DNA from: Agromyces soli
Lineage (GTDB): Bacteria > Actinomycetota > Actinomycetes > Actinomycetales > Microbacteriaceae
Direction of reading: 5' to 3'
Length of the DNA: 64,000 bases
NCBI RefSeq assembly: GCF_022811605.1
Contig: NZ_CP094533.1
Location: forward strand, 248,001-312,000
Below the pieces are notes generated by a model that was not told where the DNA came from, ran no database searches, and was given only the letters and a program-made list of their open reading frames with translations. Positions 1-8,473 of this stretch are shown here, piece after piece; the first letter of the stretch is position 1; each line of letters begins with the position of its first letter. Both the position numbers and the translations under genes were made by a program.

Positions 1-1259
1 GCGACGGGCTCGTTCACGCCGATGAGCGGCAGCGGTGCGCCGAGCACCTGCGCGACCTCGTCGGTGAGCTTCGCCTCGCCGGAGAAGACCCGTTCGAGCA
101 GCTCCTCCTCGTGCAGGGCGCCGAGGACCTCGCCGAGGACGACGGGCGGCTCGTGCCCGACGACGACGAGCTGCGAGACGCCGGTCTCGGTCATGCGGTC
201 GATCGCGTCGCGCACGGTGTCCTGCGGGAAGACGTGCACGAGGGGCTCGGTGCGGTCGGCCTTCGCGGCGAGGAGGTCGGCGACGGTGTGCCCGCTCGGG
301 GCGTTGCCGAAGCCGTAGGCGCGCAGCCACTTGTCGTTGAAGATCTTGCCGAGGTACCCGCGACCGCCGTCCGGCAGCAGCACGACGAAGACGTCGTCGG
401 GCCCGGCGTCGGCCGCGGCCTCGAGCGCGGCGACGACGGCCATGCCGCTCGAGCCGCCGACGAGGATGCCCTCCTCGCGGGCGAGGCGGCGGGTCATGGC
501 GAACGACGCGGCATCCGAGACCTCGATGATCTCGTGCGGCACCGCCGGGTCGTAGGCGGTGGGCCAGAAGTCCTCGCCGACGCCCTCGACGAAGTACGGG
601 CGACCGGTGCCGCCGGAGTAGACCGAGCCCTCCGGGTCGGCGCCGATGATGCGCACCCGGTCGCCCGAGACCTCGCGAAGGTAACGGCCCGTGCCGGTGA
701 TCGTGCCGCCGGTGCCGACGCCCGCCACGAAGTGGGTGACCCTGCCTTCGGTGTCGCGCCAGATCTCGGGCCCGGTGGTCTCGTAGTGCGAACGCGGCCC
801 GTTCGGGTTGGAGTACTGGTCGGGCTTGAACGCGCCGGGGATCTCGCGGACGAGCCGGTCCGAGACGCCGTAGTACGACTCCGGGCTGTCGGGGGCGACC
901 GCCGTCGGCGTGACGACCACCTCGGCGCCGTAGGCGGTCAGCACGTTGCGCTTGTCCTCGCCGACCTTGTCGGGGCAGACGAAGATGCAGCGGTAGCCGC
1001 GCTGCTGCGCGACGAGGGCGAGCCCGACGCCGGTGTTGCCGCTCGTCGGCTCGACGATGGTGCCGCCGGGCTTCAGCCGGCCCTCGCGCTCGGCGGCGTC
1101 GATGATGCGGCCGGCGATGCGGTCCTTCGAGGAGCCGCCGGGGTTCAGGTACTCGAGCTTCACGAGCACCGTCGCCCGCGTCACGCCCTCGGTGACGCGC
1201 GAGAGCTTGACGAGCGGGGTGTCGCCGACGAGGTCGACGATCGATTCTGCGTACTTCAT
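1..1259 (-). CDS. cbs: Cystathionine beta-synthase (3' end outside window)
   Basis: PLP-dependent enzyme of the transsulfuration pathway that condenses serine (or O-acetylserine) with homocysteine. The 419 visible residues begin MKYAESIVDLVGDTPLVKL. They carry the PLP lysine in PGGSSKDR (Lys45), the cofactor loop PTSGNTG and the phosphate cup GTGGT. A C-terminal CBS-domain region (HTVADLLAAK onward, from about residue 320) is still incomplete at the window edge. The CBS tail separates it from plain cysteine synthase. The ATG at 1257-1259 is preferred because GAGGA lies 12 nt upstream. An in-frame ATG at 1269-1271 would add four residues but abuts that ribosome site. It has its own likely promoter at 1320-1348. 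Confidence 0.92.
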   Translation of the reverse strand, partial: MKYAESIVDLVGDTPLVKLSRVTEGVTRATVLVKLEYLNPGGSSKDRIAGRIIDAAEREGRLKPGGTIVEPTSGNTGVGLALVAQQRGYRCIFVCPDKVGEDKRNVLTAYGAEVVVTPTAVAPDSPESYYGVSDRLVREIPGAFKPDQYSNPNGPRSHYETTGPEIWRDTEGRVTHFVAGVGTGGTITGTGRYLREVSGDRVRIIGADPEGSVYSGGTGRPYFVEGVGEDFWPTAYDPAVPHEIIEVSDAASFAMTRRLAREEGILVGGSSGMAVVAALEAAADAGPDDVFVVLLPDGGRGYLGKIFNDKWLRAYGFGNAPSGHTVADLLAAKADRTEPLVHVFPQDTVRDAIDRMTETGVSQLVVVGHEPPVVLGEVLGALHEEELLERVFSGEAKLTDEVAQVLGAPLPLIGVNEPV

Positions 1260-1319
1260 TGCCGTGTTCATTCCTCGTGTGGGGTGCGTCGCATCGAACG
1301 GATGCCGCGCGCGACGCGA

Positions 1320-1348
1320 TGAATAGGGGTCGCGGAGATCAGCGACAA
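1320..1348 (-). promoter_or_regulatory. Predicted sigma-70-type promoter of the cystathionine beta-synthase gene
   Basis: On the minus strand a -35 element TTGTCG (1343-1348) is followed by a 17-nt spacer and a -10 element TATTCA (1320-1325). This puts transcription start near 1313, about 55 nt before the start codon. The spacing is ideal and no other good pair was seen in this gap. It is a prediction by eye. Confidence 0.55.
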
Positions 1349-1378
1349 CAACACAGCGAAGAGTTCACGGACGACAGC

Positions 1379-2848
1379 CTAGCCGGTCGCCTCCGCCCGG
1401 CGCTTGGCCGATCCCTTCGCGGGGAACAGCGTCTCGGACTCCTCGAGCGACATGCCGTTCGTCTCGGGCACCTTGAGGAACACGAAGACGAAGGACAGCG
1501 CGGCGAACAGCGCGTACATCCCGTAGGTGAAGAGGAGGGAGAAGTCGCTGAGCGCGGGGAAGCTGACCGTGATGAGGAAGTTCGCGATCCACTGCGCGGC
1601 TGCGGCGAGGCCGAGGGCGCGCGCGCGGATGCGGTTCGGGAAGATCTCGCCGAGCAGCACCCAGACGAGCGGCCCCCACGAGAAGCCGAAGAACACCACG
1701 AACAGGTTCGCCGCGACGAGCGCCACCGGCCCCCAGGCGCCGGGCAGCGAGACCTCGCCGTCGACCGTCACGGAGTTCGCGAAGGAGAGCGCCATCGCCG
1801 CGAGCGACACCGTCATGCCCGCCGAGCCGACGAGCAGCAGCGGCCGGCGGCCGACCCGGTCGACGAGCGCGATCGCGACGAAGGTGACGACGATGTTCGT
1901 CACGGAGGTGATCACCGAGATGAGCAGCGAGTTCGACTCGTCGAAGCCGACCGCCTTCCAGAGGGTCGTCGAGTAGTAGAAGATCACGTTGATGCCGACG
2001 AACTGCTGGAAGACGCTCAGCAGGATGCCGATCCAGACGATGCCCTGCAGCCCCAGCACGGGCCCGCGCAGCGCGCCCTTCCGCTTCGCATAGGCGTCCT
2101 GCCGCATCGAGTCGTGGATGTCGCGGATGGCCCGGTCCACCTCGTGCGGTTGGATGCGGGCGAGCACCTCTTTCGCCTTCTCCTCCTTGCCGGCCTTGAC
2201 GAGGAATCGCGGCGACTCCGGCAGGGTGAGCGCGAGCAGCCCGTAGACGAGCGACGGCACGATGCAGGCGAGGAACATCCAGCGCCACGCCTCGAGCCCG
2301 AACCAGAACGACTCGGAGGCGCCGCCGGCGGCCGTCGCGAAGAGCGCGTCGGAGAGCAGGGCGGCGAAGATGCCGAAGACGATCGCGAGCTGCTGCAGCG
2401 AGGCCAGCCGCCCGCGCGCCTTGCGCGGCGAGATCTCGGCGATGTACGCGGGGGCGACCACCGAGGCGATGCCGATGCCGACGCCGCCGATGAGGCGCCA
2501 GACGATGAGGTCGACGACCCCGAAGGCGAAGCCGGAGCCGAGCGAGGAGACGAGGAAGAGGATGGCCCCGAGCACCATCACCGGGATCCGGCCGAAGCGG
2601 TCGGCCAGCCGGCCGGCGAGTTCGGAGCCGACGGCGCAGCCGAGCAGGGCGCTCGCGACCGCGAAGCCGGTCACGCCGGAGCTCAGGTCGAACTGGTGCT
2701 GGATGGCGTCGACGGCCCCGTTCACGACGGAGGAGTCGAATCCGAAGAGGAAGCCGCCGACCGCGCCGGCGGCCGCGAGGCCGATCACCTTCGCGTTGAG
2801 CCCGTCTCCCCCGGTGCCGGCCTGCGGCTCGGCTGCTGCGCTGGTCAT
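1379..2848 (-). CDS. MFS sugar porter (sugar:H+ symporter family)
   Basis: A 489-aa inner-membrane transporter with 12 predicted helices, of the XylE/GLUT sugar-porter family. Family signatures are in order: GGFLFGFDSS in helix 1, RFGRIPVM after helix 2, PESPRFLV after helix 6, QQFVGINVIFYYS in helix 7, and PETNGMSLEE after helix 12. The start ATG at 2846-2848 follows a GAGGGGAG ribosome site. An upstream in-frame start at 2917 would add a charged, non-hydrophobic extension and is unlikely. It lies upstream of cbs on the same strand, but the 119-nt gap holds a separate cbs promoter. The substrate cannot be read from sequence; xylose, galactose, glucose or inositol are all possible. Confidence 0.88.
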   Translation of the reverse strand: MTSAAAEPQAGTGGDGLNAKVIGLAAAGAVGGFLFGFDSSVVNGAVDAIQHQFDLSSGVTGFAVASALLGCAVGSELAGRLADRFGRIPVMVLGAILFLVSSLGSGFAFGVVDLIVWRLIGGVGIGIASVVAPAYIAEISPRKARGRLASLQQLAIVFGIFAALLSDALFATAAGGASESFWFGLEAWRWMFLACIVPSLVYGLLALTLPESPRFLVKAGKEEKAKEVLARIQPHEVDRAIRDIHDSMRQDAYAKRKGALRGPVLGLQGIVWIGILLSVFQQFVGINVIFYYSTTLWKAVGFDESNSLLISVITSVTNIVVTFVAIALVDRVGRRPLLLVGSAGMTVSLAAMALSFANSVTVDGEVSLPGAWGPVALVAANLFVVFFGFSWGPLVWVLLGEIFPNRIRARALGLAAAAQWIANFLITVSFPALSDFSLLFTYGMYALFAALSFVFVFLKVPETNGMSLEESETLFPAKGSAKRRAEATG

Positions 2849-3042
2849 CTCGCTCCCCTCGCTCGCCGGCCCACCCCGGCGTCGGGCACAGACTATGCCT
2901 TCGGCGCACCGCAGCACGAGGGGTTGACGGAGCGGGTGGTATCCCGATCAGACTGCGAAAGCCCTGGGAGTACCCCCGCCGCGTACCGGGCGCGGATCCA
3001 TGCATCCGTATCATCAGAGCGACGCCGCGAGAGAGGTCCCCA

Positions 3043-3708
3043 GTGAGCCCCAGCCCCACCCAGCCGTCGATCAAGCAGCAGCGCGCCGCCGCCCGGGAGG
3101 CGAAGCTCGCGGAGTTCCGCGCCAAGGAAGCCCGCCGCAAGCGGGTGCGCACGATCGGCATCGCCTCGGGCATCGTGGCCGTGGTCGCCGTCATCGGCCT
3201 GCTCGTGACCGCGATCGTGCTGACGCCGAAGCCGGCGAGCTACAGCAAGGGCGGCACCGGCGCCGAGATCGACGGGGTCGAGACCTTCGACAACGGCGCG
3301 GGCCACGTCGCGGGCACCGTGGACTACCCGCAGACGCCTCCCGCCGGCGGCGAGCACAACCAGTACTGGCTGAACTGCGGCGTCTACGAGCAGCCCGTGC
3401 CGAACGAGAACGCGGTGCACTCGATGGAGCACGGTGCGATCTGGGTCACCTACGACCCCGAGCGGGTCTCGGGCGACGCACTCGCCACCCTGAAGTCCAA
3501 GCTGCCCTCCACGTACGTGGTCCTCTCCCCCTTCGAGAGTCTCGACACGCCCATCGCGCTGAGCGGATGGAACGTACAGCTGAAGCTCGACGACGCCGCG
3601 GACCCGCGCATCCCCGAGTTCTTCGAGGAGTACTGGCAGAGCCAGAACGTGCCGGAGCCCGGCGCGCTCTGCACCGGCGCCTTCGACGCGCCCGGCAAGG
3701 TCTCCTGA
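3043..3708 (+). CDS. DUF3105 membrane-anchored protein
   Basis: A 221-aa protein with a charged, lysine/arginine-rich N-terminus, a single hydrophobic helix at about residues 40-65, and an outward-facing DUF3105 domain. The conserved core is GGEHNQYWLNCGVY followed by NAVHSMEHGAIWVTYDP. Its histidines, cysteine and acidic residues suggest metal or redox chemistry, but the function of the family is not established. GTG start with GAGAGG just upstream. The next gene (DUF305) starts 4 nt after its stop, so the two are almost certainly co-transcribed; this pairing is common in actinobacteria. Confidence 0.85.
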   Translation: MSPSPTQPSIKQQRAAAREAKLAEFRAKEARRKRVRTIGIASGIVAVVAVIGLLVTAIVLTPKPASYSKGGTGAEIDGVETFDNGAGHVAGTVDYPQTPPAGGEHNQYWLNCGVYEQPVPNENAVHSMEHGAIWVTYDPERVSGDALATLKSKLPSTYVVLSPFESLDTPIALSGWNVQLKLDDAADPRIPEFFEEYWQSQNVPEPGALCTGAFDAPGKVS

Positions 3709-3712
3709 CCCC

Positions 3713-4327
3713 GTGAGCCGCACGCGCATCGTCGCAGCCTCCGTCGCCGGCCTCGTCGCCGTCGTGCTCGTCGCGGTCGCCGCATTCGCGTTCGGCCGGC
3801 TCTCGACGGTGCCCGAGGCGACGCCGGCGGAGGGCAGCGCTGAGGCGGGCTTCGCCCGCGACATGCAGGTGCACCACAAGCAGGGCGTCGAGCTCGCGCT
3901 CATCGTGCGCCAGGTCACCGACGATGCCGAGGTGCGGCTGCTCGCCGATGACATCGCCGCGACGCAGGCGCAGCAGTCCGGTCAGCTGGCCGGCTGGCTG
4001 AACGTCTGGGATCTGCCGCAGTACAGCGCCGAGCCGCAGATGACGTGGATGACCGACGGCGGCGCGCACGCGCACACGGCGGGCGAGCCCATGCCCGGCC
4101 TCGCGACGCCCGAGCAGATCGCCGCACTGCGGGCCGCGAGCGGCGTCGACGCGGAACGGGAGTTCCTCGAGCTGATGATCGCGCATCACCTCGGCGCGGT
4201 CGAGATGGCCGAGGCGCTCGAGGAGCGCTCGAGCCATCCGGTCGCCCTGGCCTTCGCGCGGGCCGTGATCGCCTCGCAGCAGTCGGAGATCGAGCTCATG
4301 CAGGGCATGCTCGACGCCCGCAGCTGA
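3713..4327 (+). CDS. DUF305 family secreted/anchored four-helix protein
   Basis: A 204-aa protein with an N-terminal hydrophobic helix (residues 8-28) that anchors or exports it. Two repeats carry paired histidines: FARDMQVHHKQGVELA and LELMIAHHLGAVEMA. These are the hallmark of DUF305, a ferritin-like helical domain often found near copper or other metal-handling genes. GTG start 4 nt after the DUF3105 stop. The histidine pairs suggest metal binding, but the physiological role is unknown. Confidence 0.85.
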   Translation: MSRTRIVAASVAGLVAVVLVAVAAFAFGRLSTVPEATPAEGSAEAGFARDMQVHHKQGVELALIVRQVTDDAEVRLLADDIAATQAQQSGQLAGWLNVWDLPQYSAEPQMTWMTDGGAHAHTAGEPMPGLATPEQIAALRAASGVDAEREFLELMIAHHLGAVEMAEALEERSSHPVALAFARAVIASQQSEIELMQGMLDARS

Positions 4328-4336
4328 GCCCGAGGG

Positions 4337-6253
4337 TCAGCCCTGCGCGGGCAGCGCGGCGTCGGCCTGCTCGCGGTAGAGCGAGGCGTACACCCCGCCG
4401 AGCGCGAGCAGCTCCGAGTGCGTGCCGCGCTCGACGATGCGGCCGGCGACGACGACGAAGATGACATCGGCCGAGACGACCGTCGTCAGCCGGTGCGCGA
4501 TGGCGATCGTGGTGCGGCCCTTCGCGGCGTCGTCGAGCGCCGCCTGCACGACCCGCTCGGAGATCGTGTCGAGTGCGCTCGTGGCCTCGTCGAGCACGAG
4601 CACGGGCGGGTCTTTCAGGAGCACCCGGGCGATCGCGATGCGCTGCTTCTCGCCGCCGGAGAGCCGGTAGCCGCGCTCCCCGACGACGGTGTCGAACCCG
4701 TCGGGGAAGCTCGCGACCGTCTCGTGGATGTTGGCCGCGCGCGCGGCGGCCTCGAGCTCGGCATCGCTCGCCTCGGGCTTCGCGTAGCGGAGGTTCTCGG
4801 CGATCGACGCGTGGAAGAGGTAGGTCTCCTGGCTGACGATGCCGATGCGACCGACGAGCGAGTCCTGCCGCAGCTCCCGCACGTCGACCCCGGCGAAGCG
4901 CACCGTGCCGCTCGTCGCCTCGTACAGCCGCGGCACGAGATAGGACACCGTCGTCTTGCCGGCGCCCGAGGGGCCGACGAAGGCGGCGAACTGCCCCGGC
5001 TCGATCGTGAACGACACCTCGTCGAGCGTGGGCCGGCTGTCGGAGTCGGCGTCGGGGTAGCGGAACGACACCCGGTCGAACTCGACCCGGCCGAGCTCCG
5101 GCCCGTCGGGCACCGCGCGCGCAGCGGGGGCGTCGGTGATCGCCGGCTTCAGGTCGAGGTACTCGAAGATGCGGGCGAACAGCGCGCTCGAGGTCTGCAG
5201 ATCGAGGGCGACGCGCATGAGCCCCATGAGCGGGAAGAGCAGCCGGGCCTGCACGGTGGTGAACGCGACGATCGTGCCGGCCGTCACGTCGACCGCGCCG
5301 CCGGAGATCAGCCAGCCCGACACGAGGTACACGATCGCCGGGATCGACGACATGAAGATGTTCACCATCGCGAAGAACCACTGGCCGGTCATCTGCTGGC
5401 GCACCTGCAGGCCGATCTGGGTGCGGTTCTCGTCGGCGTAGCGGTCGATCTCGCTCTGCTGGCGGGTGAAGCTCTTCGACAGCAGGATGCCGGAGACGGA
5501 GAGGGTCTCCTGCGTGATCGCGGTCATCTCGGACAGCGACTCCTGCGTCTTGCCGGCGATGCGCGCCCGAACCTGACCGACCCGGCGCTGGGCGATCACC
5601 ATGAACGGCATGAGCAGCAGCGCCACGAGCGTGAGCTGCCAGTTCAGGATGAGCATCGCGACGAACGCCGAGATGACGGTGACGGTGTTGCCGAGCACGC
5701 TCGAGACCGTGTTCGTCAGCACGCCCGCGACGCCGCCGACGTCGTTCTGCAGCCTGGACTGGATGACGCCCGTCTTCGTGCGGGTGAAGAAGCTCAGCTC
5801 CATCGACTGCAGGTGCGAGAACAGGCGCACCCGCAGCGCGCCCATGACCTTGTTGCCGATGGTGGAGGTGAGCCAGGTCTGCCACACGCCGAGCAGCGCC
5901 GAGACGATGAACACCGCGATCATGCCCACGACGAGCCAGGTGAGCTGCGGCACGTCGGGCGGCAGCGCATCGCCCGCGGCGTTCTTCGGGAACAGGCCGT
6001 CGTCGAAGGCGCGCTGGGTCAGCAGCGGCGGGATGACGCTGAGCGCCGCCCCGATGAGCACGAGCACGACCGTCGTGACGAGCGCGGCCCGGTGCGGCGC
6101 GAACAGCTCGGCGATGCGGCCGAGCAGGTTCGGGATCTTCGGCGCCTCGGCGTTCTCGGCGCGCTGGGCGGCCTCGTCGGCCGAGGCGATGCGCGTGCGC
6201 GGCTTGCCCATGCGCCCGCTCTGCCCGCCCGGCGCCGTTCGGTTCATGCTCAC
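4337..6253 (-). CDS. ABC exporter, fused permease-ATPase (half-transporter)
   Basis: A 638-aa type IV (MsbA/LmrA-like) half-transporter that should work as a dimer. The N-terminal six-helix transmembrane domain spans about residues 55-340. The nucleotide-binding domain follows, with Walker A GPSGAGKTT, signature LSGGEKQR, Walker B VLVLDEATSALD and the switch histidine in IAIAHRLTT. It is convergent with the DUF305 gene (10-nt gap). ATG at 6251-6253; a second ATG (MGKPRTR) 14 codons in is possible. The exported substrate is not predictable; lipids, peptides or drugs are typical. Confidence 0.88.
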   Translation of the reverse strand: MSMNRTAPGGQSGRMGKPRTRIASADEAAQRAENAEAPKIPNLLGRIAELFAPHRAALVTTVVLVLIGAALSVIPPLLTQRAFDDGLFPKNAAGDALPPDVPQLTWLVVGMIAVFIVSALLGVWQTWLTSTIGNKVMGALRVRLFSHLQSMELSFFTRTKTGVIQSRLQNDVGGVAGVLTNTVSSVLGNTVTVISAFVAMLILNWQLTLVALLLMPFMVIAQRRVGQVRARIAGKTQESLSEMTAITQETLSVSGILLSKSFTRQQSEIDRYADENRTQIGLQVRQQMTGQWFFAMVNIFMSSIPAIVYLVSGWLISGGAVDVTAGTIVAFTTVQARLLFPLMGLMRVALDLQTSSALFARIFEYLDLKPAITDAPAARAVPDGPELGRVEFDRVSFRYPDADSDSRPTLDEVSFTIEPGQFAAFVGPSGAGKTTVSYLVPRLYEATSGTVRFAGVDVRELRQDSLVGRIGIVSQETYLFHASIAENLRYAKPEASDAELEAAARAANIHETVASFPDGFDTVVGERGYRLSGGEKQRIAIARVLLKDPPVLVLDEATSALDTISERVVQAALDDAAKGRTTIAIAHRLTTVVSADVIFVVVAGRIVERGTHSELLALGGVYASLYREQADAALPAQG

Positions 6254-6323
6254 GGCTTCACCCTACGCCGCACCGGGGACGCCCCGGCCGGCCGGGCGCG
6301 ATCCGTGGACAGCGCCCGGAGAC

Positions 6324-6362
6324 GAGCGGATGCCGCGGACGATCCGCCCGCGGCATCCGCTC
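6324..6362 (-). terminator. Perfect 15-bp hairpin after the carbohydrate permease operon
   Basis: GAGCGGATGCCGCGG (6324-6338) pairs perfectly with 6348-6362 around a 9-nt loop. It lies 13 nt past the stop of the last permease gene and has no U-tract. It fits the U-less hairpins common in high-GC actinobacteria and probably ends the importer transcript. Confidence 0.6.
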
Positions 6363-6375
6363 CCCCCGCCCGGAC

Positions 6376-7377
6376 TCAGCCCTTGGTCGACCCCGCCAGG
6401 AGGCCGCGCACGAAGTACCGCTGCAGGCCGAAGAAGACCGCGAGCGGGATGATGATCGAGATGAAGGCGCCCGCCGTCAGGCGCTCCCACTCCTGGCCGC
6501 GCGAGCCCACCATCTCCGCCAATCGCTGGGTGAGCGGCGCGACGTCCTGCGTGCCGCCCGAGAAGATGAGGGCGACGAGCAGATCGTTCCACACCCAGAT
6601 GAACTGGAAGATCGCGAAGGACGCGATGGCCGGTGTCGCGAGGGGCAGCACGATGCGGAAGAAGATCTGCCCGTGCGTCGCGCCGTCGACCCTCGCGGCC
6701 TCGATGACCTCGCTCGGGATCTCCGCGATGAAGTTGTGCAGCAGGAAGATCGCGAGCGGCAGCGCGAACATCGCGTGCGCGAGCCAGACCGGCGCGTAGT
6801 TCTGCTCCGGGATGATCGGCACGACGTCGTGCAGCCACGCCTGCATCGGCCGCAGCCAGGTCGAGAAGATCTGCAGCAGCGGCACGAGCGCCATCTGCAG
6901 CGGCACGATCTGCAGCGCGAACACGAGGATGAACAGCACCCCGGCGCCCTTGAACTTGATCCAGGCGAAGGCGTACGCGGCCATCGTCGCGAGCACGAGC
7001 GGGATGAGCGTGCCGACGAGCGAGATCGCGATGGAGTTCACGATGTACGCGCCGAGCTGCGGCGACGACTGCGAGGTCGAGAGCAGTACGTCCTTGTAGT
7101 TGTCGAGCGTGAAGCCCCAGTTCTCGAAGATCGTCCACCAGCCCGTGGTGCGCACGAGCTCGGCCGGGCGGAACGAGGAGATCAGCAGGCCGAACGTGGG
7201 GATCGTCCAGAGCACGGCGATGATGAGCGCCGCGACCGTCGCGGTGCGCGAGGTGAGCCGCTTCTTGACGCGGGCGGACTTGGTGCCGACGACCTCGGTC
7301 AGGGCGGTCGTCTCGGCGGCCCCCTCGATCGAGCCGCGGTCCTTGCCGGTGGGCAGGTCGGCGGGCGCGATGCTCAT
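6376..7377 (-). CDS. Carbohydrate ABC transporter permease, MalG type
   Basis: A 333-aa inner-membrane subunit of an ABC sugar importer (CUT1 family). A long charged N-terminus precedes helix 1 (about residue 45). The EAA loop EAARVDGATHGQIFFRIVLPL, which docks on the ATPase, lies in the C-terminal half. The start ATG overlaps the stop of the upstream MalF-type gene by 4 nt, indicating translational coupling. No ATPase is encoded in the cassette; CUT1 systems in actinobacteria usually share one MsiK-like ATPase encoded elsewhere. Confidence 0.92.
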   Translation of the reverse strand: MSIAPADLPTGKDRGSIEGAAETTALTEVVGTKSARVKKRLTSRTATVAALIIAVLWTIPTFGLLISSFRPAELVRTTGWWTIFENWGFTLDNYKDVLLSTSQSSPQLGAYIVNSIAISLVGTLIPLVLATMAAYAFAWIKFKGAGVLFILVFALQIVPLQMALVPLLQIFSTWLRPMQAWLHDVVPIIPEQNYAPVWLAHAMFALPLAIFLLHNFIAEIPSEVIEAARVDGATHGQIFFRIVLPLATPAIASFAIFQFIWVWNDLLVALIFSGGTQDVAPLTQRLAEMVGSRGQEWERLTAGAFISIIIPLAVFFGLQRYFVRGLLAGSTKG

Positions 7378-8342
7378 CGGATCTCCCTCTGCTTGCGGAG
7401 CACGTTGATGTTGTAGACGACGATCGGCAGCACCAGGAGGAAGAGGATCAGCGCGAGCGCCGAGCCGCGCCCGACCTCGCTCGCCCGGAACGCCTGGGTG
7501 TACATCTCGTTCGCGATGACCGAGGTGTTGAAGTTGCCCGCGGTCATCGTGCGGACGATGTCGAAGACCTTCAGCGTCGCGATGGAGATCGTCGTGAGCA
7601 CCACGACGAGCGCGCCGCGGATGCCGGGCACCGTGACGTTGATGAATCGCTGCCAGCCGTTCGTGCCGTCGAGCTGGGCGGCCTCGATCTGCTCGGTCGG
7701 CACGCCCTTGATGGCCGCGCTGAGCAGCACCATCGCGAAGCCCGTCTGGATCCAGATCATCACGATGATGAGGAGGAAGGTGTTCAGGGGGTCGGTCTGC
7801 ATGAACTGCACGGGCTCGCCGCCGAAGGCCGTCACGATCGCGTTCAGCAGGCCGATCTGCTCGCGGTCGCCCGAGCGGTACTCGTAGACGAAGCGCCAGA
7901 TGATGCCCGCGCCCACGAAGGAGATCGCGATGGGCATGAACAGGATGACCTTGTAGTACTTCTCGCCGCGGGAGCGGTCGATGAACACGGCGTAGGCGAG
8001 GCCGATCGCCGTGGAGACCGTCGGCACGAGCAGCACCCAGATGACGGTGTTGATGAGCGTGCGGATCGCCGTCGGCTGGGTGAAGGTCCACACGAAGTTG
8101 TCGAGGGTCCACTCGCCGCCGGAGGTCTGGAAGGCGAGCAGCGAGGTGCGGATGGCCGGGTACACCAGGCCGATCGCGAGGAAGATGAGCGCCGGGGCGA
8201 GGAAGCCCACGAGCTGCCAGTAGTCGCGGCCCTTCTTCGGCGCCTTGTCGATGAAGAAGATGAGCAGGCCGACGACGGCGGCCAAGACGGCGAGCCCCAT
8301 CACCACCTGCAGGAGCTTGCCGAGCAGATCGGCGGTCGTCAT
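7374..8342 (-). CDS. Carbohydrate ABC transporter permease, MalF type
   Basis: A 322-aa membrane protein partnering the MalG-type permease. Hydrophobic helices begin at about residue 10, a large periplasmic-side loop follows, and the EAA motif is EQIEAAQLDGTNGWQRFINVTVP. It is separated from the upstream binding-protein gene by 131 nt containing a strong hairpin (8395-8424). That hairpin probably lowers permease expression relative to the binding protein. Confidence 0.92.
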   Translation of the reverse strand: MTTADLLGKLLQVVMGLAVLAAVVGLLIFFIDKAPKKGRDYWQLVGFLAPALIFLAIGLVYPAIRTSLLAFQTSGGEWTLDNFVWTFTQPTAIRTLINTVIWVLLVPTVSTAIGLAYAVFIDRSRGEKYYKVILFMPIAISFVGAGIIWRFVYEYRSGDREQIGLLNAIVTAFGGEPVQFMQTDPLNTFLLIIVMIWIQTGFAMVLLSAAIKGVPTEQIEAAQLDGTNGWQRFINVTVPGIRGALVVVLTTISIATLKVFDIVRTMTAGNFNTSVIANEMYTQAFRASEVGRGSALALILFLLVLPIVVYNINVLRKQREIR

Positions 8343-8394
8343 CGTGCCTCCCGGGTTTTCGTCTTCGAAGCCAGCCGGAGCTGGAGGGGGGTGC

Positions 8395-8424
8395 GAGGGG
8401 CGGAGCCGTGCGGCTCCGCCCCTC
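8395..8424 (-). terminator. Intercistronic hairpin between binding protein and permeases
   Basis: GAGGGGCGGAGCC (8395-8407) pairs perfectly with 8412-8424 around a GUGC tetraloop. It lies between the binding-protein stop and the MalF-type start inside one operon. It may be a partial terminator or a 3'-end stabiliser that keeps the binding protein in excess; the same placement recurs after two other binding-protein genes in this window. Confidence 0.6.
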
Positions 8425-8473
8425 GATCATGCCGCGCTGGGCGCTGGGTCTGCGACCGGCGCGCGGCGTTCGC

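Noticed and set aside
1259..3046. A 595-codon plus-strand frame and a 609-codon minus-strand frame over the sugar porter
   Set aside because: Both show the charged low-complexity composition of GC-driven shadow frames. The porter frame has clear family motifs.
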